The notes: generated by a model from the sequence alone, not told the origin. 64,000 nt of DNA from Prorocentrum cordatum (GCA_963575745.1 CAUYUJ010019270.1:356931-420930), one strand, 5' to 3'. Counted from the first letter of the stretch, positions 30,813 through 42,589 are shown. Numbers and translations: made by a program.

Positions 30813-31133
30813 GTCTCTCCTCTGAGAATCGGGGTAAGATGTCAAAGGAACTAAGGTCTCGTGAACAATGCGCTCTGTGGTAGAGGGTTTGGGACGAGGC
30901 ATGCCAGACACAATGGGTAATCCGCATAGCAAATGATACCAAACACCGGAAGGGGGGGGGGCCGGCCGGCCGACGACCGACGACGCGCGCGGGCCGCGGG
31001 CAGGCGCGCTCCTGTTCTGGCTTGATACCACATAGCTGCAGAACAGCGCTGAAGTACAATTCGTGGCAAGGTGAGGCAAGGCAGGCGGCAGGAGAGGCAA
31101 CTAGAGGATGAGGCGGAGAGGAGCATATTAACT
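30812..31133 (-). repeat. 5' LTR of giant element
   Basis: Sister of 8919-9242. Minus strand begins AGTTAATATGCTCC and ends GGAGAGACT, giving 3-bp terminal inverted AGT/ACT. Confidence 0.8.
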
Positions 31134-31138
31134 AAATC
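31134..31138. repeat. 5-bp target-site duplication (right)
   Basis: AAATC, as at 8914-8918. Confidence 0.75.
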
Positions 31139-31169
31139 ATGTGGATCACGTGCATTGCAGCACCATCCG

Positions 31170-31560
31170 TTCTCTGCCATTGCGAGCGTGCCGGCTGACC
31201 GCCGTCGCCATGCTCGCAGCGCCATCGGGCTCGACGAGCGGCCCAGGGATGGCAGGGCGACGTCGGCGATGGCGGCAGCCAGGGCCCGCTCCAACGCAAG
31301 CCGCCGCTGCGCGTAGAGCTCGAAGCCGCTGCGGCCACCAGCGCCGCATCGCGACTCTGCCAGGTCGGCCGCGTGGTGGAGGTTCGCCTGGCTGGCACCG
31401 CCGAACTGGCCGTAAATCTCCAACGCAAATGGCCCAGACCCGGCTGCCGTGCCGCGTCAGCTTCTCGAGATCCCCGTCGGCCGCCGCCACTGAAGCCCAG
31501 GGTGCTGCTGCGCAGCCGCCCTGAGCGTTGCGGACGCTGCGCGGGCTCAGCACTGTCGCG
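31170..31560 (-). pseudogene. Possible LINE C-terminal tail fragment
   Basis: Minus frames in this stretch read KLTRHGSRVWA, then after a shift EIYGQFGGASQANLHHAADL and RRLALERALAAAIADVALPS. This resembles the helical C-terminal end of dinoflagellate LINE proteins by general pattern only. It would belong with the fragments at 32.3-36.0 kb, with the RT region lost between. Confidence 0.3.
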
Positions 31561-32044
31561 TCGAAGAATAATGAAATGAGGCCTCACAAGAAAAACATGA
31601 CAAAGTTTGAGATCGTCTCGGTGACGACGCCTTGTCGATTGATGCGATGTGAAGCGGTGCAAGCTCGGCGCGGCGCGCTCCGCGTCAACGAAGCACCCGC
31701 TCTTGACGAGCAGAGCTTCCAACAGGGGCCAGGTCGCAAGCGGGCGGCCCCGCACTTGCTGTCGAGGGGGCGCGCCAGCGAATTGCCGAGCTGACTGAGA
31801 TACGGGTCAGCAATGCTATCGCGTGCTTCAGGACCCTGCGGCCTCTCTGCTTCCAGGCGTGCGCGCAGACATGCGCGCATTTTCACGCCCGCGCAGGAGC
31901 GCGGGCGCAGGGCGGGGGCCCCGAAGGAGGAAGACGCGCCGACGAGGGGGCGGCGAGGGAATGCCCCGAGAAGGGGGTTGCCGAGCAGGGGAGCAGCCGG
32001 CGGTGCGCCGCGAGCGACAGGAGAACTGCCGAAGGGGAAGCATT

Positions 32045-32137
32045 ACTGCACGAGGAGGAAAAGGAAGAGGAGGAAGAGGAGGAGGAGGAGGAAGAGGAGG
32101 AGGAGGAGGAAGAGGAGGAGGAGGAGGAAGAAGAACC
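32045..32137. repeat. (GGA)n/(GAA)n microsatellite
   Basis: Purine array of GGA and GAA units. The interval 31.56-32.3 kb otherwise shows no gene. Confidence 0.9.
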
Positions 32138-32329
32138 TTGAACGACGATCCGAAATCCGAGGCCTCCGAGTCCGACTGACCAAGCTCTTCGGACGGGGCT
32201 CAGATCGAAGCTCCCCCTCGGGCCTCCACCCAGGGGGGGTCGGCCTCTTCGAAGCCGACAAATTCCAAGGGCCCAGACCTGCGTCGGGGAGGACTGCAGC
32301 AAGCTTAACCCGACTCCAAGATCATTGAC

Positions 32330-33125
32330 CACGTGATGATGGCCCTTGAAGTCCCACCCGAACATATGCAGCGTGAGCAGAGGCCACATCACTCGGGGAA
32401 GTGGCTGATCTCCATGGGTGCCTCGAAGTCTGAAGTTTGGCTACGGAGTGCTGCGTCGTGCTGGCCGGGCCCCCCCAAGCGCGTGGAGGCGGTCCTCGAC
32501 CAGCCTGAAACCACATCGGACGCCAAGCGTCCAGTAGCTGCTGGAGAGCGGCCTGACCAGCCACATGAAGAGCTGGACCGTTGCTGCCTCCTGCGGTGCA
32601 ACTGATGACCTGCTGCTTCGAGAAGGCATGCGGTGCCTTTCCCCCTTCCAGCGACGGATTTCGTGGCCCACTCCTTCCACTTGGCCAGCTGCGCGGCTGC
32701 GCCCTGCTTCTGGCGACGAGAACATTCAGCTTCAACCTCTGAGAGGATATCTTGGCCCCGGGTTCCAAGGCCCGGCGCTGCAGAAACCAGGGAACGCAAC
32801 TTGTCCTGATTCGGCCCTTCGGAGACAACCTCTATGTCCAACATCTTCCAGGTGCGCAGTAGATGCCGACCCTTAGCTCCGAGAGAACCTTCATTAATGG
32901 CTCTGGCTTTCCGCAGCAAGGAGGCGGATGCGATCCACGAGATGGCATGCTGCGAAGAAGCGACGTCGACGATCCCGTTCCAGGAGCGACGCCAGCGGGG
33001 CCCGACGAGTCTGGGGCCCAGCAGAGCCCCCGAAATACCCACGGGCTTCTTCGATACCGTGTACCTCGACGGGCCGCTTTTCCGATTCGACGTACCACTC
33101 TTTCGAAAGCCATTCGAGATCATGA
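32330..33125 (-). pseudogene. LINE fragment between endonuclease and RT
   Basis: Two frames joined by an indel near 32630: QGAAAQLAKWKEWATKSVAG, then HAFSKQQVISCTAGGSNGPA and AALQQLLDAWRPMWFQAG. The W-x-x-W-A helix followed by a short spacer and a helix ending WRPMW is the usual transition from endonuclease to RT in dinoflagellate LINEs. No RT follows. Confidence 0.4.
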
Positions 33126-33274
33126 TCTAATGGGTCGCCTCATTTGACATCCTTCTCGGCTTGTGGGCGCCATGGCAATGGGCACTCTAACAATCCAATC
33201 GTTGAATTTAAGCTGTGCTTAAAATGTGTGATACATGTTCTAAGCATGTTTCAAGCGTGGTTATTACGCAGTCA

Positions 33275-34000
33275 AAATTCAAAAAAAACACATGTTTGAA
33301 GCATCTCTTGGACATCTTGAAAGAATTTGGCAGCGCGCTTCCTCTCCACTAACCGACTTCCACAACTCTCGGCAGGCAGCGGGCCCATGACCGAAATGCC
33401 GAGCGGCGTGAAGCGCGCCAGCTGGCAAGCAGACTGGCCGAGGCCCCATCGCCCGCAGCAGCGCTGGACTATGGGGAAAAAGAGGCGCTCCGGGGATTGC
33501 CCGAGCATCTCGGGCGCTCGAACTGATCGACGACGAGACGGCGAAATAATCCAACCCTGAGTCGCGCGAGCTACGGGGGTGAAATTCCCACCTCCTTGCG
33601 CCGCCCACGGCCGCGCACTGGCGAGCATAAGGTCGCCAGGCACTTCTCCGAACTCCCGCCTGCAATCCCGAGGTCGCAGATAATATAGACACTGTAGATC
33701 TCGAAGCCCTCTTCGAACCCAACGCTGCGCAACCGACCCGGGGCCCCCCCGTCGCACTTACCAATCCCAGGAAGGCCCAGAGGACGAGAACCAATACCAG
33801 CAGCCACAAGGACCCCCACACCTCCAGAGCTCCGAAGCGGACCTGGACCCGCGCTGAGGGCCTTCGCGAAGGGCATAATGCACCCATTACGGCGGGCCCT
33901 GCTCTGGGCTGATATAATCTCACCCGCGTCTTCCAGGCGGGCCCCCTGGAGGGCCAAAACCTGAAACTTGTCCCGGGGTCCTCGCCACGAGAAGAATCAC
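33275..34000 (-). pseudogene. LINE AP-endonuclease fragment
   Basis: Frame 33957-33571 reads LRSSGGVGVLVAAGIGSRPL and FEEGFEIYSVYIICDLG, matching the central strands of LINE exonuclease-endonuclease-phosphatase domains. The continuation in another frame gives GGNFTPVARATQGWI, the place of the usual GDFN motif (first Asp lost). The catalytic QE and SDH motifs are not convincingly visible. Broken, dead copy. Confidence 0.45.
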
Positions 34001-34863
34001 TGCCCGCCGTATCTCGGAACCAATAGTCACATTTCCTCCTGAAATGCACAGCTCCCGCGACTCGCAACCGTCTCGATGCGCTGGTGGCCCCCTGCGTTCT
34101 TCCGCGGAATCACAGCGCCCAGCCGCGCCTGGTCGCAGTCGGCCAGATCCAAGCGAAGGGCGACGCCGCCATAGGTCTCCACCCCCAACTTCATCAGGCA
34201 CGACGGGGCGCGGCGACTGCACATCAGCCTGGGGCTGCCCATGGCAAGCCCTAGTTGCGACAAGGCGGTCGAGGCCGAACTGGTGATCTGGCTCGCTCTT
34301 GCCCCCGGTCCAGCGGAATGCACTTCGCTGGCCACCTGGGGGAATAAGTCACCTGCTCCTCGAGCTGGTTGATCTTGGCCGCGCTGGTTTTCGAGGCCAC
34401 GCGGGGCCCCACATGAGGATGAAGGGAAAAACGTCGCCTCGGCCGACGCGCTGCACGCTGGGCCTGGCTGGGGTAGCCCACGATCATGAGCTCGCTCTCG
34501 TGGTCGCTGGACTGAATGCTGAAGCCGCCCGTCATGTGGCGCCCCCGCCAGCTCCTCCACCGCGCCCGACCTGCGGGATCCCACGCGCTGGGCCAGGAGC
34601 TCCACAGAGCCCGAACCCTGCGCGGGCACCGCCCGTGGAAGGGTCACCCGCTTCTCAGGGGTCAAGGGTCCGCCGCTGGAGCGAGTAGCCGAACTCGTTC
34701 TTCGCGCACCCGAAATCGGACTCCATGTGCCGTCGCCCTCTTCGTTGGCGTCTCAGGCCCAGGGGGGGGCAATGCCTCCTGGAGGCTGACCGCCCCGCGG
34801 TCTGGTCGCTACCTAAACGAGGCCACGCAGCTAGAGGCAGTCCGAACACGAGCGAGTGGATCG

Positions 34864-35965
34864 TCAGGAACGACACCGCCGTTTGGCCTCGAACTCGGCG
34901 AGATATTTGGCCACTTCCTGCTCTGCGCTCCCAGCTGCCATCGCCCGCTTGAGCACCTGCTGGAACTCGCTGTCATTGTCCTCGGCTCGGGTAGGCCTGC
35001 CCATGGGGCCGCCAGGCTGTTCAGCTGGAGCAGGACCAGGATCCGCAGCAACACCTCCTTCAGCCCCTTGAGGTGCCTGGGCCGCTGCTCGGGCTTCGTG
35101 CTGCAGGCGCTGCAGCGTCCCGAACGCCGCCTGGCCCTCGGCAGAGCTGGGCGCCGCCTCGTCGAGGCCAACCAGCCCCGCGGCGACCGGATCCTCGACG
35201 TCGGCGCAAGTGACCTTGTGGAGCATTCTCGCGTGCTGCTCGAGATCCGCGCGGGCCTCTTCGAGCTGCTGCTTCGTTTCCTCGATGGTCTTGGTGAGCT
35301 CGGTCTGCTGCTTCTCGAACTCAGCGATGCGGCCGACGAGACGATCCACCTTGCGAGTCGCGTTCTCCAATCTGTGGCGTGCAGCAATGGCCGTGGGCGG
35401 CCGCGGCTCGTAGGCCTTGAACTTAGCCTACTCCACGGTGGAGATCGCCAACGCGTCGACCCCGTGCTCCTTGAGGAAGGCGAGCACCTGGGCGAAAGAC
35501 ATATCCGACACATCTGGCCCGCCTGACTGGGTGGGGGCGTTGGGTTGGCTGGCACCGCCGCCCCCTCCTCCTCCTCCTCCTCCTCCTCCTCCTCTTCCTC
35601 CTCCTCCTCCTCCTCCTCCTCCTCCTCCTCCTCCTCCTCCTCCTCTTCGTCCTTGCTGCAGAGCCGCCAGCTGCGACTTGAGCGCCTGGACCTCCTTGGC
35701 AAGGCTGCCGCCCGCTGGAAGCCCATTGGCCCAGGCACCTCCGGGGCGGCGTGCACCTGGGCTCTGCTTGCCGCGCACCAGTCGCTGCAGCACGTGCTGC
35801 TTGGGCGATCCTAGCAGGGGCGCCGTTGCCGCAGCCGCAGCACTTGAGCCAGCTGGCCCAGCTGCCGCTATCTCCGCACTGCCCAACCCCAGCACGGAAA
35901 CTTGGGTCCAGGCAGCACGTCTCCTCCTCCGCTGCCCTCTGGGGCGCCCATGGCGGGCGCGGCAC
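34864..35965 (-). pseudogene. LINE ORF1-like coiled-coil protein (broken)
   Basis: Frame 35895-35428: LAKEVQALKSQLAALQQGRR, a Gly tract encoded by a (CTC)n array, then SFAQVLAFLKEHGVDALAIS, ending at a TAG. The next frame, 35370-34864, continues with VDRLVGRIAEFEKQQTELTK and IEETKQQLEEARADLEQHAR (coiled coil) and SEFQQVLKRAMAAGSAEQEV. Coiled-coil plus Gln/Ala-rich layout is typical of the region before the endonuclease in dinoflagellate LINEs. Together with 31.2-34.0 kb it is one decayed LINE of about 5 kb. Confidence 0.45.
35560..35648. repeat. (CTC)n microsatellite inside LINE ORF1 fragment
   Basis: CCT/CTC array with two CTT interruptions; encodes poly-Gly, poly-Glu or poly-Arg on the minus strand according to frame. 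Confidence 0.9.
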
Positions 35966-36054
35966 CTCTAAACGGCTCGTGATGATGTGAGAGGCTCGCT
36001 GGCACTGACGCCACTTCGAAGTATGCACCAGCAGCGTTCCCTGAGCGCGAAATG

Positions 36055-36253
36055 GCTAAGAGGAGGAGGAGGAGGGGGAGAGAAAGAGGAACCGGAGGAG
36101 CCGGAAAAAGGAACTCGAGACGAAGGAGGGGGGGTGCTGCGAGAGCACGACATTAGAGCCTGGTGCCTTGGCGTTTCGGGAAGAGGGGAGAGAGAGAAAG
36201 AGAGAGAGACACATAAATATATATAATATATATACTATATATAATATATATAA

Positions 36254-36329
<76 letters not shown>

Positions 36330-36445
36330 CTAATAATATATATACACATATATATAGAGAGAGGAAAACAAAAAAAAAGTAGAAAGAGACACATAACGCG
36401 AAAGAGAAATGTAAATATATGAGAGAGAGGGAGAGAGATGACGAG
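36055..36445. repeat. Purine tract, (TA)n and (TAA)n microsatellites
   Basis: GAG/GGA-rich 36055-36110, GA run 36186-36212, TA-rich 36213-36260, TAA/ATA array 36261-36327, TA and GA runs to 36440. Confidence 0.9.
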
Positions 36446-38560
36446 ATGAAGGGGGGCGTGGAGGAAAATACCTTCGCTGCAGAGCCCGACCGCGGCCCCA
36501 ACCTGGCACAAACGGTCGCGGGGGATGAGGAAAAGGACCGTGCAGGACCCCCCAGAGAACCCCGTGAAACGCACCACAACTTCCCAGAGCTTCTTCCCTC
36601 CCCTTCAGAGGCCTCTGCCTCTCGACCCAAGGAACCTCTGAGAACCGCCCTCCAGCGCAACCGCTCGCGGCCCCGCGGCCGTGAAGGACTACGTGAGAAA
36701 AGCTTCGGTCTCGGCGCTCTGGCCACGCTGCCCCGAGGGCGGAGCAGCTGGCTCGCGCAGCGACTCGCCTGCGAGCGTTCCGAGCCCCTGAGCCACGAGG
36801 GCGCGCGCGAGCGCGAGTTTCCCTCAGAGAGCCGGACAACCCTCTCCCCTGGGCGCTCGCACTTGCGTCGTCGTCATCCGTCCTGCTTTGCCCTCCTCCT
36901 CCTCCTCCCTCCGACCTCCTTACTAAGGCCATTGCCCAAATCGATGTGTTTGAGTGCAGCCCCGTGCTGTGACACTTCCCCTGCAAGGTTGCACGTGCAC
37001 GACCCCGCGGCGGGCCGCGACAGTAGCCTGTTTGGTATCGTCGGGCCGACCAGCAGCGGGCAGGCCCCAGGACGCAGGCTTCGGTTGCCGAGCTGCTTCG
37101 GCTTCACCACAGCTCTGTTCCGATGACTGGACAGGGTGGGGGAAAGGCAGGAGGACGCTGCGGTGACAAGCAGGGTGTGACGTGGTGGTGACATGGCAGG
37201 AGGTCGAAGGTGGAGGGCGACATGGGCGGCCAGGTCCTTCGGTCCTTCGGCCCATCCTGCTGCCGCCACAAGCGAGCTGGTGGTGCCCGACGGACGGGAA
37301 CGCCGATCTCCCGCACGACCTGTTGTGCTGGACGCGCCAACCACTGCCGCAAATGCCGAACCTGCAGCATCATTACCAACAGCCTCCGTGACAGCGCCCC
37401 GCGCCGCGCTCGTGCTGATCGTGGTGGCCATGGCGAGCTGGCTCGGCATCTGCCACCCCTCCCTGCTGAGGTCGTCAGCACTCCTCGTGGGGTCGAGTCG
37501 CCGTTGTGGGAGGCCCTTGAAACCGAACATTTCGAATCATAATGATGTGAATATGAATAGTAATAATAATGCGACTAAAGATCATGGCACGACTCATCAC
37601 AACAAGAAAACTAAACACTACAACAATACGACTTTCAATACTAATACTAATGGTCGGAAAATAATAGGAATATTCATAAGAAGAACAATCATCGGAATCT
37701 GGGGGGTGAGGGACCATAATCAAACAGAGTCCACCCCTCCACAAGGAAATCGGTTTCAGTTCGTCATGTGCGTATGGGAGAGGCGGATTTGCGCGAGACC
37801 CTCCGATGATAACGCGCATCTCTTGTAACTGTGCGTCCTCCCCATGCCGCGCATGCGGGCGAGGTGAAGCTGCGCGAGAGTTTCTGACTGTTTGTGTTAC
37901 TCGCGGGCGCACCTGTCTACAGCAAGTCCTCCGACGAACTATTCGCAATCATGCTCCTCCGTGCTCCGCTCTTCCCCTTCTGGCAGGGCGGCTTATCGCT
38001 GCTCCTCATCAGCGAACTCGCCGCGGCCCAAACCAGAGGGATCGCTTTTGCTGGCGCCAGACGCACGCGAGAATGTCCCATCGTAAAGTGTCATCTGGGC
38101 CGCCGTGGGAGGCCCCGAATGTCCCGCCGTTGTCCTCTGCTTGTCCCGTGATTGTCCATTGCCCTGTGGTTGTCCCGTGGTTGCCTCATGCGGTTGCCCC
38201 GTCAGTGTGGTTGTCCAATGGTTGCTGCGGTTGTCCCGGAGTTGTTGTTTCTGCCACATGTAGAAGGAGCTCCACAGTAGGAGTAGATCGAATAGCTATT
38301 GGGGTTGGGTCGATTAGCTCAGTTCTAAAACAGCTTAACGAGTTTTGCAAACACTTTTAAATAGGGGATGTATGCTTACCGCATCAACCCCAACAGCTAG
38401 ACATGTTACGTGATGTTTGTATACGAGGCGAATGGCTTATTGGATGCAGCTGCGTGCGATACAACAGTTGGATCATCCCAGACGTGTATAATCATCAGAC
38501 GAGCTATAGCCGCACCGTAGGCACTCAATGGAATCAATGGCTACTCTTTAAGTGCGTTCG
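36446..38560. other. No gene recognised
   Basis: Unique-looking DNA. An AT-rich island at 37535-37700 (AATAATAAT-like) separates GC-rich flanks. GTTGTCC repeats occur at 38130-38245 (GGTTGTCCCGT and variants). ORFs on both strands have no recognisable domain. Confidence 0.45.
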
Positions 38561-38579
38561 AGTTGCCTGCATTGAATAC

Positions 38580-39010
38580 TAGCGCTTGTAAAGAAGCCCA
38601 TACCCCAAACTCACTGACTCCCTGGGGTGTTCTGCATGGCTCACGGGGCTTGTCGCGTGACTGCCCCGAGGCCAGAGAGCGCTGAGACGCGAGAAACGGC
38701 CTCAAGATGGTCCCAATACGGTCCAAGAAGGCCCCGACACTGCCCAAAAACGCTCCACGGCGGCGCATGGGAGCCGTGAGGCGGGCCAAGAGGCCCCCGA
38801 GCAAGAGGCACAAAGTGTTGCCATTCGATATTGCTATAATGACATCGATGCTATCGCATTCTTGAGCATCAGGGCACCCATGACGGCCCAAGAGGCCCCC
38901 AATATCTCCCGAAGACAGCACAAGCCCCCTCCCCCGCCCTCCAGACTCCCAAGAAACCCCCAATATACCCGAAGCGCCCAAGACGCTTCAAGAGGCCCCC
39001 CTGGCCGGCA
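38580..39010. repeat. Degenerate CCAAGAGGCCCC repeat
   Basis: Reverse-complement version of the short words of the 0.3-1.6 kb satellite (AAGAGGCCCCC, GGCCCAAGA). Confidence 0.6.
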
Positions 39011-39239
39011 CGAGGCCCCCCAAAGGCCCAAAGATGCCGAAACAAACTCTCAAGAGTTGTCGGAAGAAACTCCGATGAGGCATCCAAGAGGCATCTGGCC
39101 TTTCTGCTCGCCCTCCTCCTCCATTCCTTTTACTCATAATCAACTCCCCCTTGCTGCACACCGAGGCCGGTCGAAAGGGCGGGCCAGGCGTTTCGCTGGA
39201 GACTTCCTGACCCATTATGATCCTGAAGTGTAGGATGTG

Positions 39240-40010
39240 CAACAGCTTCACGGATGGAGGGCGGGCCGCTTTCAAAATGTGGCTCTCGCTTTAGCGCCGC
39301 GCGCATTCATCCGGAACACTTGCACGAGTTTCACGGACAGAGGGCGGGTCGCTTCATAATGAGGCTCTCACCTTGGCGCCGCGTACATTCATTAAGATCT
39401 TGCCGGCGCTTGACGCTTGGGCGCTTCTCGGACGATCCGCAGAAATCTGCGAGAACCTGGTGGCGTCTGGGAAAGTTCGGAAGAATCTGGAAAAAACATC
39501 GTCATCGCAGCGTCATCCCGACGCAGCTCGGCGCCATTCGGGGGCCATAATGCGCGAGCCCGCACGATTGTTGCCCCCCCCCCCCCGCTGCTTCAAATGC
39601 CCTGCGGCCGCGACGCAAAAGGAAGGCGTCCCCGTTTGCGGCGACGTTGTTCACGCCGCTCTCGCTGGCTTTCTCGCTCGCAGCACTCCCGTTCGCAACG
39701 ATATGGCGCGCGACATTTTCGCTGGCAGCTTCTCGTGGGCAGCATCCTCGTTAGCAGCGCCCTCGCTCGCAACGCCCTGGTTCCCAACATTCTTGTTCGA
39801 AACAACATGCTTCTCAACTCTCTCGTTCGCGACGCTCTCGTTCAAATCGATTTAACATCGATGTTCAATATTAACAAGGGCTTCACGGATATAGGGGATG
39901 TGGCTGTCGCCGTAGCGCCGCGCACATTCGTCTTAAAATGTTCAAGATTGTCACGGATGGAAAGCGGTCGGTTTTCAACATGTGTCTCTCGTTTTTTACA
40001 CTGGAGATAA
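39240..40010. repeat. ~105-bp degenerate tandem repeat
   Basis: Copies at about 39248-39345, 39336-39430, 39888-39950 and 39950-40010 share TTCACGGATGGAGGGCGGG, TGTGGCTCTCG and AGCGCCGCGCGCATTC. The interval 39640-39845 between them holds a different repeat. Confidence 0.65.
39640..39845. repeat. 15-bp repeat (5-residue coding period)
   Basis: About 13 imperfect units of CTCGTTCGCAACGCC type. On the plus strand it reads ARNALVPNILVRNN; on the minus strand NESVANERVEKHVV. An array of this kind can be coding, but no gene surrounds it. Confidence 0.65.
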
Positions 40011-40069
40011 CATATCACACATGAAGGGCGGTTTCTTTTCAACACGTCGCGCATTCGCTCAAAGAGTTT

Positions 40070-40290
40070 TCAACAGTTTCGAGGATTCTCCTGATAAGCG
40101 TCCCAGAAAATACGTTTTGGCACGATGTCAGACAGTCACGGCGCAACAGCTACGTTGATCATCAGTGTTGAAATGCCAGGCGTAGCGTTCTGGCACGATT
40201 CAGGATCATCAAGACGCAACACTAACGATGTTTCGCGGCGCTGAAGTCCCAGCAAGCGTTCTTGCACAGTTCAGGATTTTCAACAAGGAA
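40070..40290. repeat. ~80-bp degenerate tandem repeat
   Basis: Shared words TTCAACA, GAAATGCCAG / GAAGTCCCAG, GCGTTCTGGCAC / GCGTTCTTGCAC and TTCAGGAT. About 2.5-3 units. Confidence 0.55.
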
Positions 40291-40954
40291 CTTCTTTCAG
40301 TGAAAATGGATCAGTCTTTTGTAGGGTCGTATGGATTTGGAGCTTGGAGTGAAGGTTGATCGCAATATCATTGATGAGCCTTGGGCTTACACTGTTCCTT
40401 CTCCTCCTCTCCTTCCGGATTCCGCCCTGACCTCCTCCCATCTCCCCCCTCCTCCCTCCTCCTTCTCCTCGCCCTCCTCCTCCCCCTCCTCCTTTGGTTC
40501 CTCCTCCATCCTCTTCCTCTTGAGGTATGACGGCACTGCGTGCTCCACCACAGGCCTGATCAATGCAACTCGCCTGGGCGTCGTTTCTGGATGGGCTGGT
40601 GGGGTTACGCGAAGTGTCTAGGATAGGCTAAACACGAACGTTTCGCCTACGTACTGCAACACTGTTCGCTTCCTGGGGCCCTCTCGGAGCGCATGCATCT
40701 AGGAGCCTTCTGAGGACGTCATCGGGGCCTCTTGAGCCGTCTTGAAACAACATGCGGGCGTCTTCGGCCCTGTCAGGCCGCTCAGGTCGCTCTTTAATCA
40801 CCTCCTGAGCTGTTTTGAGCGGCGGGGGGGAAGCCCAGGACGGAAGGGGTCAAAGATGTCGTGAGCCAAATGGGGGGGGGGAAATCCGGCAGGGTGTCCT
40901 TGTCTGGGCCTTGGGCCGTCGGTACCCCAACACGCACCTAGATGTCTACACATA

Positions 40955-41565
40955 CAACTGTACATGTATGTATACACATATGTATGGATGCATCATTCGA
41001 TCAAAAAAAGGTGTATCTGTATGTATATATGTATGTATGTATGTATGCATGCATGTATGTATGTATGTATGTATGTATGTATGTATGTAGGTATGTAGGT
41101 ATGTAGGTATGTAGGTATGTAGGTATGTAGGTATGTAGGTATGCAGGTATGCATGCATGTATGTATGTATGTATGTATGTATGTATGTAGGTGTGTATGG
41201 GTGTATGTGTATATGGTTGTTTGCATGTATGCATGTATGTATGTGTGTATGTGTGTATGTATGTCTGTATATGTATGTATGTATGTAGACATGCACATAC
41301 GTATGTATGTATAAGTGTATGTATACAGGTATGTATGTATGCATGCACGCATGTACGTGTGTATGTATGTATGCATGCATGCATGTATGCATGCAGGTAT
41401 GTGTGTGTGCATGTATGTATGTATGTCTGTCTGTCTGTCTGTCTGTGTGTGTATGTATGTATGTATGTATGTATGTATGTATGTATGTATGTATGTATGT
41501 ATGTATGTATGTATGTATGTATGTATGTAGGTGTGTGTGCATGTGTATGTATGCATGTATACATC
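40955..41565. repeat. (ATGT)n tetranucleotide array
   Basis: About 600 bp of ATGT with sub-blocks: ATGTAGGT octamers at 41086-41150, ATGC-rich 41340-41400, TCTG 41425-41445. ORFs encode Cys/Met/Tyr/Val or His/Thr/Tyr/Ile repeats and are artefacts. Confidence 0.95.
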
Positions 41566-41569
41566 TGCA

Positions 41570-42585
41570 GATAAAGGGATCCATACTCATTATCTTCGCT
41601 CCCTCCGCCTGTCTTCTAAGCTTCCATATGCGTGCCGCCGCACGCGTCTGGCTCTTGCGATTGTAAGGACAAGGCGCGACTGGCGTCTAATCGGAAAAGG
41701 GGCGCACGCCCTTCTCCTAGCGCACGCGTATTACCTCCTGTCTTCGCATCTACCTACAGGAGAATCACTGCCATGTCGCACGATATCGTTAAGGACCCAT
41801 CATCCATTGACAAGCTCCATACGAAGGGGTCCCCTGGGTTTGGAAATCAGAGCAAAGGAGACATTCGCTCGTCAGGAAATGTCGATTGTCTGACGAAAGA
41901 CATAGATACACTATCTCTATATGATACATAACTATAATGTGTGGGACGTCTGGGGGCCCTCACTGGGCCCCGGCGTCCCTGTCTGCCCCGTACCCGCTTT
42001 CTCCCTCTTTCCGATGCGAGTCGGGCGCAGAGACTTGGAAGTGCTTGAAGGGTGACGAAGAACCTGCTTCTCCTCCTTCCTCCTCCTTATCACCGCTTAA
42101 CAGTCGCTGGGTGGTGCGATTCGGTCACAGGTCCACTGAAGTAGTGACCCACAAATGGTTTGAACTTGCAATGGAAGGGTAAGAACCACGCAGAGTGAGC
42201 CGAGACCTACGGCCCCAGAGGAAGGCAGGGTTCACAAAATGTCTCCCTACTGATAATTTCGGCACGGCCCTCACACCGATCGCGCCCCCCGTGAGCTACA
42301 CTTTCGAATCTTGGGACAAAATTTGGAAGGCGTCCCGCCCCTCATCTCGGCACACCCTTCGCACGGATCGTGCCCCAGAGGGATGCGGTTTCACGTGCAG
42401 CCATAGCGGGAGGAGTTGCATAACGTCGCGCCCCCCTTTGTATGTTGACCGTCTCCTCTCACGGATCGTACGCCACAGGGGAACTCCACCGACAGCCCCA
42501 AAGCCAAGGTTCGCATCCCGCCGCCCCGCCAATGGCGGCAAACCCATGACCTGGACCTTTAGTTCGGCGCGTCTTCGGTGCTTGC
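41570..42585. other. No gene recognised
   Basis: No motif, RNA gene or element end seen on either strand. Short frames only. Confidence 0.45.
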
Positions 42586-42589
42586 CGGG

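Larger units (their letters stand above)
8919..31133 (-). mobile_element. Giant Copia-like LTR retroelement, RT missing, with KptA/ART cargo
   Basis: Two direct repeats of about 322-324 bp (8919-9242, 30812-31133) flank 21.6 kb and are themselves flanked by AAATC on both outer sides. Minus-strand coding order is Gag-like (30.75-26.1 kb, with three Cys-rich CCCH-type fingers), retropepsin (25.5-25.07), pre-integrase HHCC and DDE integrase (25.0-23.6), then accessory ORFs (22.8-12.7 and 9.77-9.46). Protease before integrase fits Copia (Pseudoviridae-type) order, but where RT and RNase H should follow I find none; an A/T tract at 22861-22890 marks the change. Every coding unit is broken by frameshifts or stops. 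The LTRs differ at about 25 positions by eye (about 92% identity), so the copy is old. A 2.9-kb repeat block (9.78-12.68 kb) sits inside the last ORF. The element is non-autonomous unless RT is supplied in trans. Confidence 0.8.

Noticed and set aside
33279-34067. Membrane protein with one hydrophobic helix
   Set aside because: The hydrophobic stretch is a shadow frame of the LINE endonuclease fragment at 33571-33957.
38300-38365. tRNA-like stretch (TAGCTCAGTT D-arm-like word)
   Set aside because: No anticodon stem, T-arm (GGTTCGAATCC type) or paired acceptor ends follow.
40815-41666. Cys/Met-rich or His/Thr-rich ORFs
   Set aside because: Pure translation of an (ATGT)n microsatellite.
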